From assembly GCA_905221605.1 (NCBI GenBank), contig CAJNDS010002413.1:1180552-1244551 (forward strand): DNA of 64,000 nucleotides, given 5' to 3'. Below, piece by piece: positions 18,653 through 28,119 of this stretch; the stretch's first letter is position 1; each line of letters starts with the position of its first letter. The position numbers and the translations under genes were made by a program. Below the pieces are notes generated by a model. The model was not told the origin of the DNA. It saw only the letters and a program-made list of their open reading frames with translations, and searched no databases. This DNA comes from Symbiodinium natans. Taxonomy: Eukaryota; Sar; Dinophyceae; Suessiales; Symbiodiniaceae.

Positions 18653-18703
18653 AAACCCTAAACCCTAAACCCTAAACCCTAAACCCTAAACCCTAAACCC
18701 TAT
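18653..18703. repeat. CCCTAAA tract before the LTR element
   Basis: Seven pure units immediately precede the 118 bp of unique sequence that leads to the LTR element. A telomere-like CCCTAAACCC also directly follows the element's other end (30351). Confidence 0.85.
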
Positions 18704-18765
18704 GCGGAGCTGCAATTGGTATTGTAGAAAGGAGTTAGTGTTGGAAGTTGAAAGGGTTAATGAAC

Positions 18766-18788
18766 CCGTAAACTATGTTTGGCTCAAG
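18766..18788 (+). other. Possible relic of the dinoflagellate spliced leader
   Basis: CCGTAAACTATGTTTGGCTC followed by AAG matches the known dinoflagellate spliced leader (CCGTAGCCATTTTGGCTCAA + G) at 19 of its 21 bases, allowing two one-base gaps. Relic leaders arise when trans-spliced mRNAs are reverse transcribed and reinserted. The competing reading is coding sequence: the same bases give NYVWLKDGQP in a forward frame, resembling IWLKDEGKP of ORF1 at 53925-59912. Confidence 0.35.
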
Positions 18789-18821
18789 GATGGCCAGCCC
18801 GTCCAAAGAAAAAAGTCCGTG

Positions 18822-18981
18822 TTTGGGAGTGAGGGTTGGGTTAGTGCCCCTCTACTTGTGTAAGGGTGCCCCTTCCTTGTTGCTCTTATCCGTGTTCTTG
18901 GTTGTTTCTTGGTTCGATCTGGGAAATATAAGTTCAGGGCGATTAGGGGAGTTGATTTCCTTCCTTGGTTGTCCCCCCGTA
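18822..18981 (+). repeat. Left terminal direct repeat (LTR)
   Basis: It starts TTTGGGAGTGAGGGTTGGG and ends TTGGTTGTCCCCCCGTA. It matches 30190-30350 throughout, apart from the length of the terminal C run. The near identity implies recent insertion or gene conversion. Confidence 0.85.
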
Positions 18982-18994
18982 GGTTATGAGCCCA
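18982..18994 (+). promoter_or_regulatory. Putative half-tRNA primer-binding site
   Basis: GGTTATGAGCCCA starts at the base after the left LTR. GGTTATGAGCCC is the complement of GGGCUCAUAACC, the anticodon-loop region of initiator-Met tRNA in its U33 form. Copia of Drosophila uses the equivalent internal initiator-tRNA site rather than the tRNA 3' end. The exact abutment on the LTR border is the strongest support. Confidence 0.6.
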
Positions 18995-19015
18995 AATTAG
19001 GTTCCCTGCGGTTAA

Positions 19016-22000
19016 GTGTTCTTTCAAGGTTTTTGGGATCAAGAAGCAATGCCTTCTCCGAAGCGATGGCTCCAACTTGCCTCGGATGGTGGACAAGATG
19101 GTGGAGCTGGAAATGGTGCAGCTGAGTCTCTGGGTGAAAGATCGGTGTTGGAAGAGGTGATTCCCGGCGCTGAAGAACATCTGGAAGAGGCCTTGGTTGC
19201 AGAAAGCCCCAATGTGGGTATGAATCCCAATAGGGATATGGTTAGCAATGCTGAAGCTGAAGGACGTGCTGTTTCTGTATCGCCAAAGCCTGGTGAGAAA
19301 AGGAACTGGGACGCGACTGGTGGTATAGATCGTGAAATGGAGGTGACTGTTTTACGAGTGTTGCACAAACACGGGTATCAGCCGTCGTCTTCGACTTCGG
19401 GTCGAATGGTAGACCAAGAGTCTCAGACCGATCTGATTGGAGAAGTGCTGCAAGCGGCCAGGAGGCCTCTGAACAAGATCAAAAGGGATCCATCTTCGAG
19501 TTCCCAAGGTGGTGGAAGCGGTCATGGACAGAAGGGTGCGGACAGCTTTGAAGCTGCACCTGCTGCTGGATACGCCATGGGGGAGGAGGAGATCCTACAG
19601 ATGGAGGCTGAGAGGTTGCGACAGTTGTCCGAAGAAGAGGACGAGATGCGACAGGTCTCTGAAAGGGATGGTTTTCGGAAAGACGAGCATCTGATCAAAG
19701 CGTGCGATGGGACAACGTGGGAATGGCACCTCCATGAAGATGGGAGACAATATTATTACTGCCTGGATACGCAGGAAAGCAAGTGGACATTGCCGGTGGT
19801 AGGTGAAAAGATGAAGAGTGACGAGGTGGTTGGGTCTCCTTCGGGCAATGAGCTGGAAATGGAGGCGGCACTGGATTCTTCATCCTCTACTCCGAAGACT
19901 GAGTCTACGAGGGCATTCCAGGGTAGTGTAAATAGTTTAGGTGAAAAAGATTTTTCCTCTACTATCAGGGATAGCGGTCCTAGGGCTGGTGGTGACGCCC
20001 CGACCTCGGGTTCTCCTGATGAGGAGGAGATTCCTGGAAACCGAACAGACATCGCTGGAGCTCAACATCTGGATCGGGAAGGAATGGGAGCACTTTCTGA
20101 GGGTGTGGCAGCGGTGGAATCGGTAGGTCCAGAAGAAAAGATTCCCAATGTGGAGATCGGAACTGTGTCGGCTGCAGAAGATCGAGTGGTGGATGTGGTA
20201 CCTGTCGTTCGGGAATGTGGTCCTGGAGATTTGGAAGACGGAGGGAAAAGGTCGTGTGTTGCGACTGAGGAGGTCTCTTCGTTTGGTGCCAAGGTTCCTG
20301 CCATTCAAAGGGAAAAAGAAGCTTCTGGAATAGCTGGAGACACAGAAGATCTGAAAAATGAGGCCTGGAGCGCCAATGATGCGCGGGTCGATGCGCCAGA
20401 TATTACCTGGAGTGCGAAGGAAGCACGGGTTGAGGTGCATATGGCGTTACGTTCCACGGGCGACTGCAACAATGGGGCGCAGGTCTCCGCAGCAGCTGAT
20501 GATGGAGGTTCACAGGTGGACGCACTGGTGCAACCTGAAGTTAGCAGCGAGGAACGAAATGACAAGGGCTACACCGGAGCCAATGAGGCAGCTGTGGTCA
20601 ATGATGGTGGAAATTCTCCTTTGGAGGCCATGGAACCAAAGGATCCTGCGGTGGAAGAAAGCATGCCTGCCGTGGATGATCGACTCAATTGCCCTGCAGT
20701 GGAGGAAGATTTGCCTGCTGCAGAAGGTGTGACAAAGGACTCCAATGATGGGTCCACTCCCATGAAGGGAGAAGTGTTGCCGTCTGGAAGTTCGCCGGAA
20801 GTCGACACCGAGCGAATTACAGCAGATGAGGCAAAGCCTTTGGCGGAGAAAAAGAGAGGTCCTGAAGTCCAGGAGCACAAAAAAGATGAGCTTGTGGGAC
20901 TCGTGGAGCAGGACGAGCAGTGTGACTCAAAGGTGAAAACAAAGGATGCGCCAGGAGCCGATGATACAGAGGTGGTTTCTGAAGAGCAAGCAAAGAAAGT
21001 GCCCCGAGCGGGAGCCTTGGAATCACCTGGGACACATTGCTATCAAGAGGGAGATGAGATCGTGGGTCTAGTGCGCTGCATCAATGGGTATGGAGCTTTT
21101 TTGGACCATGGTGATTTGAATGTATTGATTCCTGCAGAAGGGAACAATACGTGCCATTTCAGATTTGGTGATACTGTCAATGGAACAGTGAAACTAGTGG
21201 AAGATGATGGTACCATAATCTTGGACACCTTTCTGGTTTTGGAAGAGGACGTGGAGGACCCTTCCTCAACGCTGCGGAAGTGGAAACCCAGCGGCTGGAG
21301 TACGTGGTGGACGAATCCATGGTATGTTGGTCAGTGGTACCGAGATTCCAACGGTCAATGGGACTGGAAACAGGAGGAAGAGCAATCCGATGAGGAGCTT
21401 GTGATACAAGAGTTATCCTCTGAAGAACGAGAAGAAAGACAACTTTATGGAGAAAAGATCTACAAAGCTCTTCTGGAGAATGGAAACGAAGAGGAAGCCT
21501 ATGTTGGCAAAATTACAGGGATGCTGTTGGGTCGCCCGATGGAAGATTTACAGGAGTGTGTTGCAGATCAGGCATTCCTCAATGCGGAAGCTCGGCGCGC
21601 GTATGGCATCTTGCAAAATGGTGGTTGGAAGCCTGATGGTACAGAAAGCACAGGCTTGGGGGAGTTAACCACTTTTTCCCGAAAACAGTACCACAACGCG
21701 CTTTTCGAACTGGCATGCAAAAAAAGGAGATTTTCTCGACCAGTTGTGGGTGAAGCGGTGGCAACGGTGCTGAATCAAGGGGAAGATGAGTTTTGGAACG
21801 CGCTTTGGTTGGACACCAAGCTATTTTTGCAGGAGCTTGATGGTGCAGTGCAATCCATGAGCAAAAGGGAGAACAAGCCAATGGAAGCCTACATGGACCC
21901 TGACCAGTACAAAAAGGCTTACATGACACCAAAGACTGTGTTGTCACCTGGTTACAGCAAGCTGTGCAAGTTCTTCAATCGGGGAAGGTGTCGCAATGGT

Positions 22001-22810
22001 GATGAGTGTTCCTATGAGCATCGTCGTTATGGTGAAGGTTGGCCAGGAGGAGGGTCAACTGATCCAAAGAATAGCCAAGAAGCTGATGATGAGGATGGGA
22101 ACATCGGTGACCCTCCCACAGAGGAAGGTACAGTGGATGAGGCACAGCAGGAGCGGGAGGATTTAGCCTTCCGGGCCAAGTACAATTTTGGCAAAGGTGC
22201 ATCAAAGGGTGAGCCTACGTCAGGTGAGCCAAAAGGTCGGCTGTGTCTGTATTACAATCAAGGTGGTTGTAAATATGGGACTGCATGCAGGTACCTTCAC
22301 AACGATGACATAGCATTGGAAGGGACTTGGGAGCCCGGCAAATCTTGGGACAATGCTTCCAGGAAGTCACTAAGGGACGCAGGGTTCCACAATTGCTGTT
22401 TCGATTATTACCTCCGAGGACGTTGCCGGAAAGGGTTAAATTTCTGCAAGTACTCCCATGACGAGATGTCAGAGGAGCGGTTGTCGCTCCTGAAACACTT
22501 GGTACAGGTGGCCAATCAGGTCCGGTTTGAAAAAGAGAGAGGATGGGAGATTACGGATAGAAGCACATTTCAGCCACCTGCAAGTGGGGGAGCTGAATCT
22601 TCCTCATCCTCGGCACCGAAAGCACTGCAAATGACCAATGTGTCACAAAAAGATGGTGAAAAAGGTACTCTGGATGAAGCAGAAGCTGATGAACAAAAGA
22701 ATTCAGTGGCTGCATCGTATCCACTGGTACTCAGCTTCAAAATCCGGAGGAGCCAATTGAAAATTGGATGGCTCGCAACGCACACCTGTGGGTGTATACC
22801 CCTCATGTAA
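19016..22810 (+). CDS. Gag-like WW/S1/CCCH zinc-finger protein, 5' part (frameshifted end)
   Basis: A 1264-codon frame. The functional start may be ATG at 19016 or at 19049. A WW domain lies at about residues 230-262 (TWEWHLHEDGRQYYY with a second Trp in SKWTLP). A long acidic low-complexity stretch follows to about 670. An S1-like RNA-binding domain is at about 676-745 (VGLVRCINGYGAFLDHGD). Three CCCH fingers lie at about 978-1000, 1070-1095 and 1123-1148 (the first two are C-x7-C-x5-C-x3-H). WW binds proline-rich ligands; S1 and CCCH bind RNA. The last 32 codons are out of frame because of a 5 bp insertion at 22717-22721, so the original protein continued into the frame of 22768-30060. A cellular RNA-processing protein is the alternative. 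Confidence 0.75.
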   Translation: MFFQGFWDQEAMPSPKRWLQLASDGGQDGGAGNGAAESLGERSVLEEVIPGAEEHLEEALVAESPNVGMNPNRDMVSNAEAEGRAVSVSPKPGEKRNWDATGGIDREMEVTVLRVLHKHGYQPSSSTSGRMVDQESQTDLIGEVLQAARRPLNKIKRDPSSSSQGGGSGHGQKGADSFEAAPAAGYAMGEEEILQMEAERLRQLSEEEDEMRQVSERDGFRKDEHLIKACDGTTWEWHLHEDGRQYYYCLDTQESKWTLPVVGEKMKSDEVVGSPSGNELEMEAALDSSSSTPKTESTRAFQGSVNSLGEKDFSSTIRDSGPRAGGDAPTSGSPDEEEIPGNRTDIAGAQHLDREGMGALSEGVAAVESVGPEEKIPNVEIGTVSAAEDRVVDVVPVVRECGPGDLEDGGKRSCVATEEVSSFGAKVPAIQREKEASGIAGDTEDLKNEAWSANDARVDAPDITWSAKEARVEVHMALRSTGDCNNGAQVSAAADDGGSQVDALVQPEVSSEERNDKGYTGANEAAVVNDGGNSPLEAMEPKDPAVEESMPAVDDRLNCPAVEEDLPAAEGVTKDSNDGSTPMKGEVLPSGSSPEVDTERITADEAKPLAEKKRGPEVQEHKKDELVGLVEQDEQCDSKVKTKDAPGADDTEVVSEEQAKKVPRAGALESPGTHCYQEGDEIVGLVRCINGYGAFLDHGDLNVLIPAEGNNTCHFRFGDTVNGTVKLVEDDGTIILDTFLVLEEDVEDPSSTLRKWKPSGWSTWWTNPWYVGQWYRDSNGQWDWKQEEEQSDEELVIQELSSEEREERQLYGEKIYKALLENGNEEEAYVGKITGMLLGRPMEDLQECVADQAFLNAEARRAYGILQNGGWKPDGTESTGLGELTTFSRKQYHNALFELACKKRRFSRPVVGEAVATVLNQGEDEFWNALWLDTKLFLQELDGAVQSMSKRENKPMEAYMDPDQYKKAYMTPKTVLSPGYSKLCKFFNRGRCRNGDECSYEHRRYGEGWPGGGSTDPKNSQEADDEDGNIGDPPTEEGTVDEAQQEREDLAFRAKYNFGKGASKGEPTSGEPKGRLCLYYNQGGCKYGTACRYLHNDDIALEGTWEPGKSWDNASRKSLRDAGFHNCCFDYYLRGRCRKGLNFCKYSHDEMSEERLSLLKHLVQVANQVRFEKERGWEITDRSTFQPPASGGAESSSSSAPKALQMTNVSQKDGEKGTLDEAEADEQKNSVAASYPLVLSFKIRRSQLKIGWLATHTCGCIPLM

Positions 22811-25800
22811 GTGAGGTGATGATTACGCTTGGTGTGACCAATGTGTCGGACTTGCAAGAGTTCATCTTTGTGGAAGATTTGGTTGACAAGGGGATCAACA
22901 AAGTGACCGCATGCAAAATTCTGCAATTGGTGGGTGAGGTCCGATATCGACCGGGAGGACCGGAAAAGGCAGTTCCTTCTGATGCATCTGTACGGGTACA
23001 ACAATCTTCTGGGAACAAAGGGACTGGAAGAGCGGCGGTGCGAACCCTCACTCAGGTGCGTGAAGCTGAAGACTCCGGTGCAAAAACTATGCCGAGAGGC
23101 TCCTATCGGGAGCTTTTTGATAAGGTCAGGTACCGTGATGGTTGGACGCTTGCGCAGAGGTCTCCGTTGTGTGTACAGAAGCTGCGGTTGGTGGGAGTTG
23201 GAATGCCGCCGGTGAATCCACCAACAAAAAAGTATCGGTCAAGATCAAACCCTGTGAGAAGGGGAAGGCCCTTGCTGGACAAAAAACAGGTGCGACAGGT
23301 GCCACGCTCTCGGTCACAACGACGAGTGCAACCGGCGGAAGTGGTGGAAAAGCCGAAGCCACTGGAACTGAAGCCTCGTGGTGGGTTGTCGTATCGGTTC
23401 AGCAGAGCGTGGGCAGATGTGGTGGATGATGATGAACAGGCGGAGGCTTTGGTCTCGTATGCCGCTTCCTCAAGCGATTCAAGCGAAGAGGAGACCAATG
23501 CCGTACAACGCCTGAAGGAAATCTTTTTGCAAGAAAGGGATTCACAGAGAACTGCGAATCGTGGCAATGTTCCGCAAAGTGGTTCTTCAGGCTCCAATGA
23601 CGGGCCGAAAAAATCGGTTCACCTTGGCGAAGGGCGCGACAAAGCGTCGCGGGGGGAGACCCGCCAAGAAGTGACTTCACAAGTTTTTTCGCTACCACAA
23701 CCTTCTCGTCGAGCTGAACGGTCTCAAAAAAGAGCAAGGGATGGTTCAGTTATGGTTGGTTCGCTGGCGGTGGGCTCCACGGATGAGGTTTTACCTGGGC
23801 AAGGTGTTGCTGGACAGGTGAATGTCTCTGAAAGCGCTCAAGTTCTTCCTGGGCAAGAAGTGGCTGGACAGGAGACGGCGCCGGAAGGAGCAGTACAGAT
23901 TTCTGGCGAGGAGACTGACCAAAAAGAAGGAGAAGGTGGGAGCAATGACCTCCGTGGTGATGATGCGAAGATGTTGGATGGTGGTCCGGTGAGGAGTGAC
24001 CTTCAGCAATTGCTGGTTAAAGGCCTTCTGACTCGGATTTATTGGAAGGTTGCAGTTGGCAAGTTGCCGGTGGGGCAAAGAGACTGCCAAAAAGGGTCCA
24101 ATAAGATGGATCGAAATTTGGTTATTAGCATGTCATCCGAGGGTGCAAGCGAACAGGATGAGAACCTGGCACTGGAGGACGATGCTGATCAGTCAATGGG
24201 TGACGGTGCGATGGTTGTTCTGGTGTATGATCCAAGGACGCTGATTCAGTCGCCAACAACTGATTGGGTTATGCGTCGCGGTCTTACCGATCGTTCCGTC
24301 TGGCCAGCAATGGCGTACATGGCACAGAGGATATGTGCTGAAATGGTTCAAGTGGATGAAATGAATGCCCAGCTAGGGACTGGAGCACTCCTTTTTCAAA
24401 GGAGAGATCAAGGACATTATACTGACCTGCATCATTCGTTCCATGAAAACCCGTGCTTGCCGGCGGTGGGGAATTATCCTCTTTCAGTGATGGGTGCCTT
24501 GTTGTCTCCTGGTCTGGAAGGGGAATTCAAGAATACTGACAAGTTTGGAACTGCTATGGAGGCAATTGCCTACGATTGGAGCCGCAGTCCAGGCATGGAA
24601 GTTCATATTGAACTTATGGCGAGGGTAGCCAAAATGGTTCACCCATTCCTGAATCTGGGAGCCCAAGGGTCGGTGATGGTTTCGGAATTTCTCTGGCAGC
24701 GCGGGAGGGCTCGGTTGATGGAGTTCCTTCAAGCGGCGACTTGTGCGGACCAATTGGAGGCTCTCTGGAGAAGGATGGACGACGATGCTGATGAAGAGGT
24801 GGATCCTTCGACAGCGGTGCTGGAAGTTTTTGGACCAGAGGGTGCGGTGCTTGATCAAGGGAACAATGAATCCCTTATTCCCATTGAAGATGCTGGAGGT
24901 GAGATAAGTGGTGACACTGGAGGGGATGGCAAAGCGCCAGAAGTTTCTAATCAAGGGGAAGATGAGTTTTGGAACGCGCTTTGGTTGGACACCAAGCTAT
25001 TTTTGCAGGAGCTTGATGGTGCAGTGCAATCCATGAGCAAAAGGGAGAACAAGCCAATGGAAGCCTACATGGACCCTGACCAGTACAAAAAGGCTTACAT
25101 GACACCAAAGACTGTGTTGTCACCTGGTTACAGCAAGCTGTGCAAGTTCTTCAATCGGGGAAGGTGTCGCAATGGTGATGAGTGTTCCTATGAGCATCGT
25201 CGTTATGGTGAAGGTTGGCCAGGAGGAGGGTCAACTGATCCAAAGAATAGCCAAGAAGCTGATGATGAGGATGGGAACATCGGTGACCCTCCCACAGAGG
25301 AAGGTACAGTGGATGAGGCACAGCAGGAGCGGGAGGATTTAGCCTTCCGGGCCAAGTACAATTTTGGCAAAGGTGCATCAAAGGGTGAGCCTACGTCAGG
25401 TGAGCCAAAAGGTCGGCTGTGTCTGTATTACAATCAAGGTGGTTGTAAATATGGGACTGCATGCAGGTACCTTCACAACGATGACATAGCATTGGAAGGG
25501 ACTTGGGAGCCCGGCAAATCTTGGGACAATGCTTCCAGGAAGTCACTAAGGGACGCAGGGTTCCACAATTGCTGTTTCGATTATTACCTCCGAGGACGTT
25601 GCCGGAAAGGGTTAAATTTCTGCAAGTACTCCCATGACGAGATGTCAGAGGAGCGGTTGTCGCTCCTGAAACACTTGGTACAGGTGGCCAATCAGGTCCG
25701 GTTTGAAAAAGAGAGAGGATGGGAGATTACGGATAGAAGCACATTTCAGCCACCTGCAAGTGGGGGAGCTGAATCTTCCTCATCCTCGGCACCGAAAGCA

Positions 25801-28119
25801 CTGCAAATGACCAATGTGTCACAAAAAGATGGTGAAAAAGGTACTCTGGATGAAGCAGAAGCTGATGAACAAAAGAATTCAGTGGCTGCATCCACTGGTA
25901 CTCAGCTTCAAAATCCGGAGGAGCCAATTGAAAATTGGATGGCTCGCAACGCACACCTGTGGGTGTATACCCCTCATGTAAGTGAGGTGATGATTACGCT
26001 TGGTGTGACCAATGTGTCGGACTTGCAAGAGTTCATCTTTGTGGAAGATTTGGTTGACAAAGGGATCAACAAAGTGACCGCATGCAAAATTCTGCAATTG
26101 GTGGGTGAGGTCCGATATCGACCGGGAGGACCGGAAAAGGCAGTTCCTTCTGATGCATCTGTACGGGTACAACAATCTTCTGGGAACAAAGGGACTGGAA
26201 GAGCGGCGGTGCGAACCCTCACTCAGGTGCGTGAAGCTGAAGACTCCGGTGCAAAAACTATGCCGAGAGGCTCCTATCGGGAGCTTTTTGATAAGGTCAG
26301 GTACCGTGATGGTTGGACGCTTGCGCAGAGGTCTCCGTTGTGTGTACAGAAGCTGCGGTTGGTGGGAGTTGGAATGCCGCCGGTGAATCCACCAACAAAA
26401 AAGTATCGGTCAAGATCAAACCCTGTGAGAAGGGGAAGGCCCTTGCTGGACAAAAAACAGGTGCGACAGGTGCCACGCTCTCGGTCACAACGACGAGTGC
26501 AACCGGCGGAAGTGGTGGAAAAGCCGAAGCCACTGGAACTGAAGCCTCGTGGTGGGTTGTCGTATCGGTTCAGCAGAGCGTGGGCAGATGTGGTGGATGA
26601 TGATGAACAGGCGGAGGCTTTGGTCTCGTATGCCGCTTCCTCAAGCGATTCAAGCGAAGAGGAGACCAATGCCGTACAACGCCTGAAGGAAATCTTTTTG
26701 CAAGAAAGGGATTCACAGAGAACTGCGAATCGTGGCAATGTTCCGCAAAGTGGTTCTTCAGGCTCCAATGACGGGCCGAAAAAATCGGTTCACCTTGGCG
26801 AAGGGCGCGACAAAGCGTCGCGGGGGGAGACCCGCCAAGAAGTGACTTCACAAGTTTTTTCGCTACCACAACCTTCTCGTCGAGCTGAACGGTCTCAAAA
26901 AAGAGCAAGGGATGGTTCAGTTATGGTTGGTTCGCTGGCGGTGGGCTCCACGGATGAGGTTTTACCTGGGCAAGGTGTTGCTGGACAGGTGAATGTCTCT
27001 GAAAGCGCTCAAGTTCTTCCTGGGCAAGAAGTGGCTGGACAGGAGACGGCGCCGGAAGGAGCAGTACAGATTTCTGGCGAGGAGACTGACCAAAAAGAAG
27101 GAGAAGGTGGGAGCAATGACCTCCGTGGTGATGATGCGAAGATGTTGGATGGTGGTCCGGTGAGGAGTGACCTTCAGCAATTGCTGGTTAAAGGCCTTCT
27201 GACTCGGATTTATTGGAAGGTTGCAGTTGGCAAGTTGCCGGTGGGGCAAAGAGACTGCCAAAAAGGGTCCAATAAGATGGATCGAAATTTGGTTATTAGC
27301 ATGTCATCCGAGGGTGCAAGCGAACAGGATGAGAACCTGGCACTGGAGGACGATGCTGATCAGTCAATGGGTGACGGTGCAATGGTTGTTCTGGTGTATG
27401 ATCCAAGGACGCTGATTCAGTCGCCAACAACTGATTGGGTTATGCGTCGCGGTCTTACCGATCGTTCCGTCTGGCCAGCAATGGCGTACATGGCACAGAG
27501 GATATGTGCTGAAATGGTTCAAGTGGATGAAATGAATGCCCAGCTAGGGACTGGAGCACTCCTTTTTCAAAGGAGAGATCAAGGACATTATACTGACCTG
27601 CATCATTCGTTCCATGAAAACCCGTGCTTGCCGGCGGTGGGGAATTATCCTCTTTCAGTGATGGGTGCTTTGTTGTCTCCTGGTCTGGAAGGGGAATTCA
27701 AGAATACTGACAAGTTTGGAACTGCTATGGAGGCAATTGCCTACGATTGGAGCCGCAGTCCAGGCATGGAAGTTCATATTGAACTTATGGCGAGGGTAGC
27801 CAAAATGGTTCACCCATTCCTGAATCTGGGAGCCCAAGGGTCGGTGATGGTTTCGGAATTTCTCTGGCAGCGCGGGAGGGCTCGGTTGATGGAGTTCCTT
27901 CAAGCGGCGACTTGTGCGGACCAATTGGAGGCTCTCTGGAGAAGGATGGACGACGATGCTGATGAAGAGGTGGATCCTTCGACAGCGGTGCTGGAAGTTT
28001 TTGGACCAGAGGGTGCGGTGCTTGATCAAGGGAACAATGAATCCCTTATTCCCATTGAAGATGCTGGAGGTGAGATAAGTGGTGACACTGGAGGGGATGG
28101 CAAAGCGCCAGAAGTTTCT
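21773..28119 (+). repeat. 3.17 kb tandem duplication inside the Gag-like ORF
   Basis: Unit 1 is 21773-24948 (3176 bp) and unit 2 is 24949-28119 (3171 bp). They differ by GTATC at 22717-22721, present only in unit 1, and by about three substitutions (for example 24208/27379 and 24497/27668). 3171 bp is 1057 codons, so the duplication itself keeps the frame. Confidence 0.95.
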
